NCBI RefSeq assembly: GCF_032586155.1
Contig: NZ_JAWHTC010000003.1
Location: 186,001-250,000 of the forward strand
Reading direction: 5' to 3'
Length of the DNA stretch: 64,000 bases
Source: JAWHTC01 sp032586155
GTDB lineage: Bacteria; Pseudomonadota; Alphaproteobacteria; Rhodobacterales; Rhodobacteraceae
Shown here piece by piece: positions 34,659 to 43,256 of this stretch. The stretch's first letter is position 1. Each line of letters begins with the position of its first letter. The position numbers and the translations under genes were made by a program. Below the pieces are notes generated by a model. That model saw nothing but the letters and a program-made list of their open reading frames with translations, was not told the DNA's origin and searched no databases.

Positions 34659-35693
34659 ATGCTCCGGTGGTTACGCCCCTGGAGACGCGACCGGGGCACG
34701 GTCCTGCCGCGTGGTCGCGGTGCGATGGTTCACGTGATCGTGCTGGATGGGACCATGTCGACCTTGCATCCGGGATGTGAGTCCAATGCCGGGCTGACCT
34801 ATCGTCTGCTCACGCGGATCGGCGCGCCCGTGTCGGTCTATTACGAGGCGGGGGTTCAATGGCGCGACTGGCGCTCGACCGGTGACGTAATGATGGGGCG
34901 TGGCATCAACCGGCAGATCCGTCGCGCCTATGGCTACCTGGCCTCGCGCTATCGTCCGGGGGACCGGATTTACCTGTTTGGATATTCGCGTGGGGCCTTT
35001 GCGGTGCGGTCGCTTGCCGGGGTGATCGACCAGGTCGGGCTGTTGCGTGCCGAATGCGCCACGGAACGCAACGTGCAAACCGCCTATCGCCACTATCAGG
35101 CCGAACCCGGCGGTGACGTGGCCGAGGCCTTTACTGCTGCGCATTGTCACGGCTCGGTCAAGATCGAGATGTTGGGTGTCTGGGATACGGTCAAGGCTCT
35201 GGGCCTGCGGTTGCCGATCCTGTGGCGGTGGTCGGAGCAGGCGCATCGGTTTCACAACCATCACCTTGGGGCGTCGGTTCGGCATGGCTATCATGCCCTG
35301 GCGCTGGATGAGACCCGCGAGGCCTTTGCCCCGGTGATGTGGACCTGCGAGGAAAACGAGGGCGAAGGCCATGTCGAGCAGGTCTGGTTTCCTGGCGCGC
35401 ATAGTGATGTTGGGGGACAATTGGGTGGGTTTGACGCGGCGCGGCCATTGGCCAACCTGTCGCTGGTGTGGATGATGGAACGGGCCGAAGCCCATGGCCT
35501 GCCCTTGCCCATGGATTGGCGCGCGGCGTTTCCCACCGAGCCGACCGCACCTTCGGTGGGAACCTGGATGGGCTGGGGCAAGCTGTTTCTGATCCGCAAA
35601 CGCCGTGTGGTCGGGGCGGACCGGTCAGAACGCCTGCATGAAAGCGTGGCACAGCGTGACGTGATGCGGGCAGAGGCCGAGGCCGCTGTTTGA
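34659..35693 (+). CDS. DUF2235-domain alpha/beta hydrolase
   Basis: The start MLRWLRPWRRDRGTVLPRGR at 34659 gives 344 residues; other in-frame starts lie at 34602-34635 and 34725. The DUF2235 pattern includes VIVLDGTMSTL, INRQIRRAYGYLASRY, and the nucleophile serine in YLFGYSRGAFAVRSLAG. The aspartate is in LGVWDTVKALG and the histidine in WFPGAHSDVGG. These hydrolases include T6SS-linked phospholipases (Tle1 type), but no T6SS gene, VgrG or immunity protein is adjacent, so an ordinary metabolic hydrolase is as likely. No signal peptide is seen. Confidence 0.85.
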   Translation: MLRWLRPWRRDRGTVLPRGRGAMVHVIVLDGTMSTLHPGCESNAGLTYRLLTRIGAPVSVYYEAGVQWRDWRSTGDVMMGRGINRQIRRAYGYLASRYRPGDRIYLFGYSRGAFAVRSLAGVIDQVGLLRAECATERNVQTAYRHYQAEPGGDVAEAFTAAHCHGSVKIEMLGVWDTVKALGLRLPILWRWSEQAHRFHNHHLGASVRHGYHALALDETREAFAPVMWTCEENEGEGHVEQVWFPGAHSDVGGQLGGFDAARPLANLSLVWMMERAEAHGLPLPMDWRAAFPTEPTAPSVGTWMGWGKLFLIRKRRVVGADRSERLHESVAQRDVMRAEAEAAV

Positions 35694-36022
35694 AGGGGAC
35701 AGGGCTGGTTATGGTCCCCGAGCGGCCGTTGGCTAGTCAATGCCTGCGTGGGTCAAGCGCCTCTGCCCGCCGCGCAGTCGCCGGAATTGACCCGCCAGGC
35801 GATGTTGATAGGAAAATCTGCCGGGAGGGGCGCGCAGGCTGTGCTGGCGATATAGAGAGGCGTGAAACGCTGTGAGTCCGCGTCGATTTTGCGAGGAAAA
35901 AGCGACCCTCACCAACGTTTGATCGCCACTCTAAGGTCTGGCGATTGTGCGTCTTTGCGAGCGTTTTGCCAATGCCCGCTTCAGGCTCCCAACCTGTTTC
36001 TACGGCAGAGGTTGGTCCTGAT
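35694..36022. other. Gene-free stretch between convergent genes
   Basis: About 330 bases between the DUF2235 gene and the sixA-like gene. Frames here are short, in atypical codon usage and recognised as nothing. The bases near 35890-35950 are more AT-rich than the surroundings. No clear terminator was found for either gene. Confidence 0.4.
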
Positions 36023-36523
36023 TCAGTTGACCAATTCGCGGGGCACGACGAAATCAACCACCTCGCCCGAATGGAAGGCGGCATCGTCCCAACTATCGAC
36101 CGGCAGGTCGGTCACCAGCGTGGCGCCGGTGGGGTATTGGTGGAACTTGTCGTGATCATGCGGTGCGGCCAGAATCCGGTCGGCGAAATTGGCGCAACCC
36201 GGGTTGTGGGTGATGACCAGAACCGTTTTTCCGGCCCCGTTGTCGCGCAGGCTTTCGAGGATGACGCCGGTGGAGGCATGGTAGAGATCGTCGAGGTACT
36301 TGGTCGGCACGACGCCCAGCTTGAGCCCATCGAGAGTTTCGCGGGTGCGGATGGAACTGGAGCAGAGCACGATGTCGGGCTTGTAATCGTTCTCTTCCAG
36401 CCATTTGCCGAGTGCCACCGCCGAGCGGCGGCCACGTTTGTTCAGCGGGCGTTCCTTGTCCTCCCAATCGGGATTGTCCCAGCTGGATTTGGCGTGGCGC
36501 ATCAGGATCAGGCGGAGACTCAT
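36023..36523 (-). CDS. SixA-like histidine phosphatase
   Basis: This 166-residue protein begins MSLRLILMRHAKSSWDNPDW. R-H in LMRHAKSSW is the histidine-phosphatase RHG-type motif with H9 as nucleophile; the partner arginine is in SSIRTRETLDG and the second histidine in VITHNPG. SixA removes phosphate from histidine phosphotransfer proteins such as ArcB or PTS components in E. coli. The target here is unknown. It overlaps the preceding 4Fe-4S gene by 4 bases and is last of the four-gene argB run. Confidence 0.86.
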   Translation of the reverse strand: MSLRLILMRHAKSSWDNPDWEDKERPLNKRGRRSAVALGKWLEENDYKPDIVLCSSSIRTRETLDGLKLGVVPTKYLDDLYHASTGVILESLRDNGAGKTVLVITHNPGCANFADRILAAPHDHDKFHQYPTGATLVTDLPVDSWDDAAFHSGEVVDFVVPRELVN

Positions 36524-37134
36524 GCAAAGGCCCTCATGTGGAAAGCGGATTGTGCCGGAAGTCTGCCATAGGAGCGGGACACGGGACAAGCACGCCGAAC
36601 AGCGCAGCCCTGCGTCATACAGTCTTGCCCCCGATCGGTCTTGATGTGGTCGCGGCAGGCCTGCACCTGATAGTCGCCTGCGCCCAGAGCGCCGATCGGG
36701 CAGGCGGAGAGGCAGGGTTTTTCCGTGCAGCTGTCGCAAGGATTTGCCAGCGGGCCGGGCAGCGGCTCGTCACCGGTGATGATGACGGCTCCGCGAAACG
36801 ACACCATCAATCCGGCCTCGCCATGAACCAGCATGCCGACCGGCGAGATCCATGCACGACCGGATCGCAGGGCCCAGTCCTGAAACGGCGGGTAGGGTGG
36901 GCCGTCGGAGGGAAAGATCGGGGCGCCGCCCCATTCCTCGGCCAACTCGGCGATGACCCGCTCGGACCAGCGATCCAGCGGATCCGGCTTGCCGTCGTCG
37001 TATTCCGGCTGGGTAGTGAAATGGGCCCAGAAGCCGGGTTCATTTGGACCCAGAAGCAGGATGGTATGGCCACGATCACGAAGCCCGCCCATAGTGCGCA
37101 GGGCGTGGATTTCCGGTTCCGGCGAAAATGTCAC
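36520..37134 (-). CDS. Ferredoxin-like 4Fe-4S protein
   Basis: A GTG at 37134 overlaps the desaturase stop by 4 bases (GTGA) and gives 204 residues beginning VTFSPEPEIHALRTMG; a longer ATG start at 37194 would overlap by 64 bases. The N-terminal part (LLGPNEPGFWAHF, DPLDRWSERVI) matches a family with a C-terminal cysteine cluster. That cluster is CDSCTEKPCLSACPIGAL plus a second set in CRDHIKTDRGQDC and GCAVRRACPVS, able to hold one or two clusters. The N-terminal part shares features with QueG-type cluster proteins, but it lacks the cobalamin-binding domain. Function unknown. Confidence 0.78.
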   Translation of the reverse strand: MTFSPEPEIHALRTMGGLRDRGHTILLLGPNEPGFWAHFTTQPEYDDGKPDPLDRWSERVIAELAEEWGGAPIFPSDGPPYPPFQDWALRSGRAWISPVGMLVHGEAGLMVSFRGAVIITGDEPLPGPLANPCDSCTEKPCLSACPIGALGAGDYQVQACRDHIKTDRGQDCMTQGCAVRRACPVSRSYGRLPAQSAFHMRAFA

Positions 37135-37931
37135 TTGTTTCGGAAGGGCAAAAGCAGAGCCCAGCCCAGTTTTGACGGTTTGTCGTCGCGCCATCTCAGA
37201 CCGATTTCCATGCCTTCGTGGCCCTTGTCCGGCTGAGCGGTATAGGTGCGAAATAACCGGTCCCAGATCGACAGGGCAAAACCGTAGTTGCTGTCATGTT
37301 CGGCGCGCAGGGTGGAATGATGCACCCGGTGCATGTCGGGGGTGACGAGGACAAGACGCAGCCAGCGATCCAGCGCCGGGGGCAGGGCCATGTTGGCGTG
37401 GTTGAACATGGCGGTGCCGTTGAGGATGATCTCGAACAGGATGATGGCGAGGGCTGCCGGGCCGATCAGGTAGACAAGGCCGATCTTGAGCAGCATCGAG
37501 AGGGCGATTTCAACCGGGTGGAAGCGGATTGCGGTGGTCACGTCGATGTCGCGATCGGCATGATGCACCTGGTGCAACCGCCACAGGATCGGGATCTTGT
37601 GGGTGATCAGGTGCTGGGCCCATATGGCAAAATCGAAAAACAGCACCGCAGCGGTAATCTCAATCCATATCGGCCAGTCGAGCGTGTTGAGTAGGCCCCA
37701 GCCATTGACGCTTGCGTCCACAGCCGCACCGACGGCGAGAAGCGGCATTGCCAGCGCCTGTGCCAGGCCGCGCAAGGTGACGGCGTTGAGAACGGTCATT
37801 CCCCAGTTGGTCGTCCAGCGGGTGGCGCGCGGCTGCGTCCTGTCGCGCCGCGGCGCCAGGGCCTCGAGCGTGGCGAAAAGGGCGAAGAGGCCGAGGAAGA
37901 TCGAAAACCGGATGAGCGCTTCGTTTTGCAT
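37131..37931 (-). CDS. Sterol desaturase / fatty-acid hydroxylase family protein
   Basis: This 266-residue membrane protein starts at 37931 (MQNEALIRFSIFLGLFALFA); a GTG at 37946 is also possible. The diiron histidine boxes are H-L-I-T-H-K, H-Q-V-H-H-A-D and H-R-V-H-H-S, spaced as in the family. Four to five hydrophobic segments surround them. Members hydroxylate or desaturate lipids; the bacterial substrate could be a carotenoid, hopanoid or ornithine lipid and is not fixed here. It sits in a minus-strand run with argB upstream and the 4Fe-4S gene downstream. Confidence 0.88.
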   Translation of the reverse strand: MQNEALIRFSIFLGLFALFATLEALAPRRDRTQPRATRWTTNWGMTVLNAVTLRGLAQALAMPLLAVGAAVDASVNGWGLLNTLDWPIWIEITAAVLFFDFAIWAQHLITHKIPILWRLHQVHHADRDIDVTTAIRFHPVEIALSMLLKIGLVYLIGPAALAIILFEIILNGTAMFNHANMALPPALDRWLRLVLVTPDMHRVHHSTLRAEHDSNYGFALSIWDRLFRTYTAQPDKGHEGMEIGLRWRDDKPSKLGWALLLPFRNK

Positions 37932-37942
37932 GGCGGATCGGG

Positions 37943-38809
37943 TCACACTGTTTCGCGAATTAGGCTGCCGGCACCGTGCTCGGTGAAAAGCTCGAGCAGC
38001 ACCGCGTGCGGCGCACGGCCATCGAGGATGACAGCGGCGCGGACGCCACCTTCGAGCGCATGCAGTGCGGTTTCGGTTTTCGGGATCATGCCGCCGCCGA
38101 TGGTGCCGTCCTTGATCAGGGTATGGATCTGGCTGGCCTCGAGATCAGTCAGCAGCGCGCCGGACTTGTCCTTGACGCCTTCGACATCGGTCAGAAGCAG
38201 CAACCGGTCGGCCTTGAGCGCGGCGGCAATGGCACCGGCGGCGGTGTCGCCGTTGATGTTGAAGGTTTCGCCGCTTTCACCCCCGCCAAGAGGCGCAATC
38301 ACGGGGATCGCGCCGGCCTCGAACAGCTGGTGCAGGATGGCGGGGTTTACCGCGGACGGGGTGCCGACAAAGCCAAGTGCGGGGGCGGTCGGGGTGCAGG
38401 TGACAAGACTTGCATCCTTTCCCGAGAGGCCCACGGCGGTGCCACCTTGGGTACCGATGGCCTGAACGATGCGCTTGTTGACGCGACCCGACAGGACCAT
38501 TTCCACCACTTCCATGGTGGCGGCATCTGTGACCCGTTTTCCGTTGACGAATTCGGACTGGATGTCGAGACGTTTCAGCATTTCATTGATCATCGGGCCG
38601 CCGCCATGGACGATCACCGGGTTCACGCCGACCTGACGCAGCAGCACCATGTCGCGGGCAAACAGCTCCATTGCCTCGTCGCTGCCCATGGCGTGGCCTC
38701 CCAGTTTCACCACCACGATGGCGCCGGTATAGCGCTGCAGATAAGGCAGGGCCTCGGACAAGGTCCGGGCGGTGGCAATCCAGTCGCGTTTCATGTTCTG
38801 CTGTCTCAT
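37943..38809 (-). CDS. argB: Acetylglutamate kinase ArgB
   Basis: The start MRQQNMKRDWIATARTLSEA at 38809 gives 288 residues; a start five residues later is equally plausible, while one at 38953 would give an odd N-terminus. Amino-acid-kinase motifs include VVKLGGHAMG (about 36-45), VIVHGGGPMINEML and INGDTAAGAIAAAL, with LLLLTDVEGVKD and IPKTETALHAL near the end. It phosphorylates N-acetylglutamate in arginine synthesis. An N-terminal extension helix (IATARTLSEALPYL) of the type needed for arginine inhibition in hexameric NAGKs is present, which suggests feedback control. Confidence 0.96.
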   Translation of the reverse strand: MRQQNMKRDWIATARTLSEALPYLQRYTGAIVVVKLGGHAMGSDEAMELFARDMVLLRQVGVNPVIVHGGGPMINEMLKRLDIQSEFVNGKRVTDAATMEVVEMVLSGRVNKRIVQAIGTQGGTAVGLSGKDASLVTCTPTAPALGFVGTPSAVNPAILHQLFEAGAIPVIAPLGGGESGETFNINGDTAAGAIAAALKADRLLLLTDVEGVKDKSGALLTDLEASQIHTLIKDGTIGGGMIPKTETALHALEGGVRAAVILDGRAPHAVLLELFTEHGAGSLIRETV

Positions 38810-38937
38810 GTCTGGTCCGGGGTCGTTGTTAAACCTTGCTTTACGCCTTTCGCGGGATGGTGCCAAGCCACTGGTCAATCGGACCGCAATGGGGGATGCT
38901 GGAACAAACCCACCGTCAGAGAGGGAGCTTGAGAGAG

Positions 38938-39666
38938 ATGCAGAAGAAAACAATGCTTTTGACCGGGGCCAGCCGCGGGATCGGACATGCCACGGTGCGG
39001 CGGTTCAATCGTGAAGGCTGGCGGGTAATTACCTGTTCGCGCCACCCGTTTCCGGCGGAATGTCCCTGGGGTGGCGGCGCGGAAAACCATGTCGAAATCG
39101 ATCTGAGCGATCCCAAGGACACGATGCGGGCAGTGGAGGACATTCGTTCACGCCTGAATGGCCGGCTGGACGCGCTCGTCAATAATGCCGGCGTGTCGCC
39201 AAAAGGACCGGAAGGCGAACGTTTGAATACACTGACCACCGATCTTGCGGATTGGGGCAAGGTGTTTCATGTCAATTTCTTTGCTTCCGTTGTTCTGGCG
39301 CGAGGGTTGAAAGAGGAATTGACCGCTGCCAAGGGAGCAGTGGTGAACGTGACGTCTATTGCAGGTAACGAGGTGCATCCCTTTGCAGGGGCAGCCTATG
39401 CCACGTCGAAGGCGGCATTGAAGGCGCTGACCCGCGAAATGGCGCATGATTTCGGACCGATGGGGGTGCGTGTCAATGCAATCGCGCCGGGCGAGATCGA
39501 AACCGCGATCCTGTCGCCGGGGACCGAAACGCTGGTTGAGCAGATCCCGCTGCGCCGATTGGGTCAACCCGAGGAAGTGGCGGCAACGATCTTTTTCCTG
39601 TGCACCGATGCTTCCTCTTACATTTCCGGCACAGAGATCGAGATCAATGGCGGGCAGCATGTTTGA
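38938..39666 (+). CDS. Short-chain dehydrogenase/reductase (SDR)
   Basis: The ATG at 38938 follows GGGAGCTTGAGAGAG and gives 242 residues. Classical SDR features are all present: the nucleotide loop TGASRGIGHATV (about 9-20), NNAG, the catalytic serine in VNVTSIAGN, and Y-x-x-x-K in YATSKAALKAL (about 152-156). INGGQHV ends it. The substrate is unknown. It lies on the opposite strand between argB and engB, which elsewhere are often close neighbours, and has a terminator after it. Confidence 0.92.
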   Translation: MQKKTMLLTGASRGIGHATVRRFNREGWRVITCSRHPFPAECPWGGGAENHVEIDLSDPKDTMRAVEDIRSRLNGRLDALVNNAGVSPKGPEGERLNTLTTDLADWGKVFHVNFFASVVLARGLKEELTAAKGAVVNVTSIAGNEVHPFAGAAYATSKAALKALTREMAHDFGPMGVRVNAIAPGEIETAILSPGTETLVEQIPLRRLGQPEEVAATIFFLCTDASSYISGTEIEINGGQHV

Positions 39667-39777
39667 GGTTGCCTGATCAAAATGTGCGCTACCGCGCGCT
39701 CTTGTCCAGATGGGGGCGAGGCGACGAGCAATCTGGGATCGCGGCACCTGCTGATGGTTTGGAAATGAGTATTTGTG

Positions 39778-39811
39778 TCAAGAAAGAGCAGGGATGTTTG
39801 CTCTTTCTTGA
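39778..39811. terminator. Bidirectional terminator between SDR and engB
   Basis: TCAAGAAAGAGCA (39778-39790) pairs exactly with TGCTCTTTCTTGA (39799-39811) around an 8-base loop. Both outer flanks have A/T-rich runs, so it can end both convergent genes. Confidence 0.82.
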
Positions 39812-39834
39812 TCGAAATAGTCCTGTGTCTGCGT

Positions 39835-40488
39835 CTAGATCAGACTGGCGATTATGGCGCGCAGGGTCTCGATGCCGTCACCCTTTTCCGACGAGGTAAG
39901 CACCAGTTCGGGATAGGCGGCGGGATGTTTCGAGAGCCTCTCGCGCACCTGCTTCAGCACACGTTCACGGTCTTTCAGTTTGACCTTGTCAGACTTGGTC
40001 AGCACGCATTGGAAAGTCACGGCGGAGCTGTCGAGAAGGGACATGATTTCCTCGTCCACTGGTTTGATGCCGTGGCGGGCATCGACCAGCACGAAGGCGC
40101 GGCGCAGCGATGCGCGGCCCGAGAGGTATTGTTTCAGCAGTTTCTGCCATTTTGCAACCACTGCGACCGGCGCGTTGGCAAAGCCATAACCGGGCAGGTC
40201 GACAAGGTAATGGTCGGGCTCGATCGAGAAGAAGTTGATTTCCTGGGTGCGGCCGGGGGTGTTAGAGGCCCGGGCCAATCCGTTGCGACCGGTGAGCGCG
40301 TTGATCAGGGAAGATTTGCCGACGTTTGAGCGTCCGGCAAAGCAGATTTCGATCCGGTCGGCGGGGGGCAGGCCGGACATGGCAACCACGCCTTTGATGA
40401 ACTCGGCCGTGCCGCCGGCAAACAGCTTGCGGCCTTTTTCGCGAGTGATTTCGTTGGGCTCTTCGGCCAATGGAAAGGCAAGTTGCAT
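39835..40488 (-). CDS. engB: Ribosome-biogenesis GTPase EngB (YihA/YsxC)
   Basis: This 217-residue GTPase has the G1 motif GRSNVGKSSLINAL (about 53-66), G2 threonine near TPGRTQEINFF, G3 DLPGYGFA and G4 in TKSDKVK. EngB assists assembly of the large ribosomal subunit and is usually essential. The start overlaps the last base of the MOSC gene at 40488, so the three genes yidC, MOSC and engB form one minus-strand unit. Confidence 0.95.
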   Translation of the reverse strand: MQLAFPLAEEPNEITREKGRKLFAGGTAEFIKGVVAMSGLPPADRIEICFAGRSNVGKSSLINALTGRNGLARASNTPGRTQEINFFSIEPDHYLVDLPGYGFANAPVAVVAKWQKLLKQYLSGRASLRRAFVLVDARHGIKPVDEEIMSLLDSSAVTFQCVLTKSDKVKLKDRERVLKQVRERLSKHPAAYPELVLTSSEKGDGIETLRAIIASLI

Positions 40489-41249
40489 CAGGTCAGCACC
40501 TCGATCTGGTCGCCTTCCTGCACATGGCCGGATTTGGTGACCTTGAGGTAAATGCCGAAATTGGAGTGGCCATAGGCCTCGCGCAAGGTGCCCAGCGTGT
40601 CGGCGTCACGTTTTCCGGTTTCGGGATTGGCCTCGGTCATGCGGCAGCGCCCGACGGGTTCGACCACCTCCATCTCGGCCTTGCCGATACGGATGGTGTT
40701 GCCGATGAGATCGAATTCTTCCCAGGGGGCCAGACCGTCAACGAGGAAATTGCCGCGCCAGCGCAGCGACGAAATCTCGCGCCCCAGGCGACCTTCCAAG
40801 GCGCGGTGCGAGGCCAGGTTCATCAGCGAGATCGACTGGTAGCCGGTATCGGTCATCGCCTCGTCCGGCGCGCGGACAAAGCGCGACGGCAGGAGCTTGG
40901 CGCCAAGCGAGATCGGCATAACCCATTGGATGAATTCGCAGCCATCGCCGTGATCTGCCGGGTTGATCGTGAGCGCCGGACGGTCCGGGTGAAAGAAGGT
41001 GATCGAACGAAACGCCGGATCGGTCATGCATTCGATCTGTTGCAGCCGGGGGCTTGAGGCGCCGCGTGAGAAATCGCCCGGCGGGTTCCAGCCGGGGCGC
41101 TCGACGTCAAAGCACGAGCGTTCATGTGCAATCGCCCAGACCCTGTCCCATGGCATGGCCTTGCCCTCTTCGAGCGTGACCATGTCGATCCGTTCGCGGC
41201 CATGGGCCTTGACCGGGTGGCGCCAGATCTGGGCGAGGTGCGCCGTCAC
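40488..41249 (-). CDS. MOSC-domain protein
   Basis: This 253-residue protein starts MTAHLAQIWRHPVKAHGRER, the typical N-terminal beta-barrel of MOSC proteins, and the C-terminal MOSC part includes NFLVDGLAPWEEFDLIGNTI, GRCRMTEANPETG and the late QEGDQIEVL. The C-R-M cysteine is the likely molybdenum-cofactor sulfur-binding position of this family. MOSC proteins bind or use Moco in reductases or sulfur transfer. It overlaps yidC by 4 bases and engB by 1. A partner reductase domain is not visible here. Confidence 0.88.
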   Translation of the reverse strand: MTAHLAQIWRHPVKAHGRERIDMVTLEEGKAMPWDRVWAIAHERSCFDVERPGWNPPGDFSRGASSPRLQQIECMTDPAFRSITFFHPDRPALTINPADHGDGCEFIQWVMPISLGAKLLPSRFVRAPDEAMTDTGYQSISLMNLASHRALEGRLGREISSLRWRGNFLVDGLAPWEEFDLIGNTIRIGKAEMEVVEPVGRCRMTEANPETGKRDADTLGTLREAYGHSNFGIYLKVTKSGHVQEGDQIEVLT

Positions 41250-43078
41250 GCGCTGTCCCCACCGTCGCGCTTGAGGCTGGAGCGGATGTTGCCGAACACG
41301 TTCGGTTTATAGCCGTGGCTGCGCATGATCAGGTATTGCTGGGTGAAGGTGATCACGTTGTTGGCGATCCAGTAGAGCACCAGGCCGCTGGCAAAGCTGC
41401 CCAGCATGAACATGAAGACCCAAGGCATCCAGGCGAAAATCTGTTTTTGAACCGGATCGGTGGGGGCCGGGTTCAGTTTCTGCTGCAGCCACATCGAAAC
41501 GCCGAGCGCAATCGGCATGATGCCGAGGAACAGGATCGCCATGATCGAACCTGGCTCGGGGCCGTCCCAGGGCAAGATGCCGAAAAGGTTGAAGAGCGAG
41601 CTGGGATCGGGTGCGGAAAGGTCGTTGATCCAGCCGACCCAGGGCGCATGGCGCAGCTCGAGTGTGACGAAGATCACCTTGTAGAGCGAGAAGAAGATCG
41701 GGATCTGCAGAAGGATTGGCAGGCAGCCCGACGCCGGGTTGACCTTTTCCTTCTTGTAGAGCGCCATCATCTCCTGTTGCAGCTTCTGGCGGTCGTCGCC
41801 GGCCGTCTCCTTGATCTTCTCCATCTGCGGCTGAAGCTCGCGCATCTTGGCCATGGAGGCATAGGATTTGTAGGCCAGCGGGAAGAGAATGACCTTGATC
41901 ACCACCGTCAGGGCGATGATCGCCCAGCCCATGTTGCCGATAAGGCCATTGAGCCAGTGCAGCAGGGCGAACATCGGCTTGGTCAGGAAGAAGAACCAGC
42001 CCCAGTCGATCGAATCGAGGAAGCCCTTGACGTTATGCTCGTTCTCGTATGTGCGGATCGCGGCCCATTCCTTGGCACCAGCAAAAAGGCGTGAAGAGAC
42101 TTCGACCCTGGTCCCAGGGGTGAGTTGTTGCGTCGATTGTACCGTCTCAGTCTGGAAAATATTGCGGCGGTCGTCGTATTTGGTAACCGATTTGAAAGCG
42201 CCGTCGGCTGGGATCAGGGTTGTCATCCAGTAGTGATCGGTAAAGCCGATCCAACCGCTTTGTGTGACGCGAGTGACCTCGGCTTTGGCACCTTCGTTCG
42301 GGTCGAGCGGGTAATCGACGATGTCGTCATAGTCGATCTCGGCCAACTCGCCGTCGGCCATGGCGACAACGCCTTCGTGCAGGATGAAGAAGTTCTTCAT
42401 GTCGGCGGGTTCGCCGTGGCGGGCGAGGATGCCATAGGGGGCCATGGACACTGTGTCGTCCGAGCCGTTTTCAACCGACTGGGTGACGTTGAACATGAAC
42501 TTGTCATCAACCGAGATGGTACGGCGGAAGGTCATGCCCTTGCTATTGGCCCAGCTGAGCGTGATCGGGCTCGAGGGTGTCAGGCTGTCGCCGTTTTCCA
42601 CCGACCAGAGCGTATTGGGGCCGGGGACGTCCTCGGGGGCGAGGCCTGCACCGGGCGCCCAGCCATAGAGCGCATAATAGGCCTGGTCGGTGCCGAAGGG
42701 CGACAGGAGGGTAACGATGTCCGACCCTTCGTCCAGCGTGTCGCGGTAATCCTTGAGCGACAGTTGGTCGATACGCCCGCCCAGAAGCGAGATTGTGCCG
42801 GTGACCGAAGGGGTTTCGATTTTGACGCGCGGAGCGGTTTCCAGCGCCGAGGCGGTGTCGTCCGAAGTGGCGGGCGTCGCGCCTGCCGGGGCGTCGGCCA
42901 CCGGGCCACCGGTTGCGGGGGTTTCGGCGGTGGGAGTGGTGCCTGTGGCTGCGGTGGTCGCGGCCGGATCAGTGGGATCAACCGGCGGTTCGGGCGGCGG
43001 GAACATGATCGACCAGCCGATGATCACCAGCATCGACAATGCGATGGCGAGGATGAGGTTCTTGTTCTGGTCTTCCAT
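41246..43078 (-). CDS. yidC: Membrane protein insertase YidC
   Basis: The start MEDQNKNLILAIALSMLVII at 43078 gives 610 residues, normal for the Gram-negative form. It has an N-terminal membrane anchor, a proline/threonine-rich linker rich in TPTAETPATGG-type sequence, and the P1 periplasmic domain (about 80-360). The conserved C-terminal five-helix insertase core follows, with KPMFALLHWLNGLIGNMGWA, then YASMAKMRELQPQMEKIKE and VNPASGCLPILLQIPIFFSL. It inserts inner-membrane proteins alone or with Sec. It leads an operon with the MOSC and engB genes. Confidence 0.97.
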   Translation of the reverse strand: MEDQNKNLILAIALSMLVIIGWSIMFPPPEPPVDPTDPAATTAATGTTPTAETPATGGPVADAPAGATPATSDDTASALETAPRVKIETPSVTGTISLLGGRIDQLSLKDYRDTLDEGSDIVTLLSPFGTDQAYYALYGWAPGAGLAPEDVPGPNTLWSVENGDSLTPSSPITLSWANSKGMTFRRTISVDDKFMFNVTQSVENGSDDTVSMAPYGILARHGEPADMKNFFILHEGVVAMADGELAEIDYDDIVDYPLDPNEGAKAEVTRVTQSGWIGFTDHYWMTTLIPADGAFKSVTKYDDRRNIFQTETVQSTQQLTPGTRVEVSSRLFAGAKEWAAIRTYENEHNVKGFLDSIDWGWFFFLTKPMFALLHWLNGLIGNMGWAIIALTVVIKVILFPLAYKSYASMAKMRELQPQMEKIKETAGDDRQKLQQEMMALYKKEKVNPASGCLPILLQIPIFFSLYKVIFVTLELRHAPWVGWINDLSAPDPSSLFNLFGILPWDGPEPGSIMAILFLGIMPIALGVSMWLQQKLNPAPTDPVQKQIFAWMPWVFMFMLGSFASGLVLYWIANNVITFTQQYLIMRSHGYKPNVFGNIRSSLKRDGGDSA

Positions 43079-43256
43079 CTTGGGCCCACGCGCTTGGTTT
43101 TTCGGGTGGGGCCGGTTCAACAGCCCATGGGCACAAAGGTCAAGCTGTTATTGCCGTGCCGGGGCGGATTGCGGCGAAATCAAACAGGAAACTCGCGGGC
43201 TAGACGCCGTGTGGGCGTGACAGTGCCGGGTTGGAGATGGAATCGCTTTGGACGCG

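Noticed and set aside
35737..36084. 115-residue minus-strand frame in the gap before sixA
   Set aside because: No motif, atypical composition and overlap with the sixA end.
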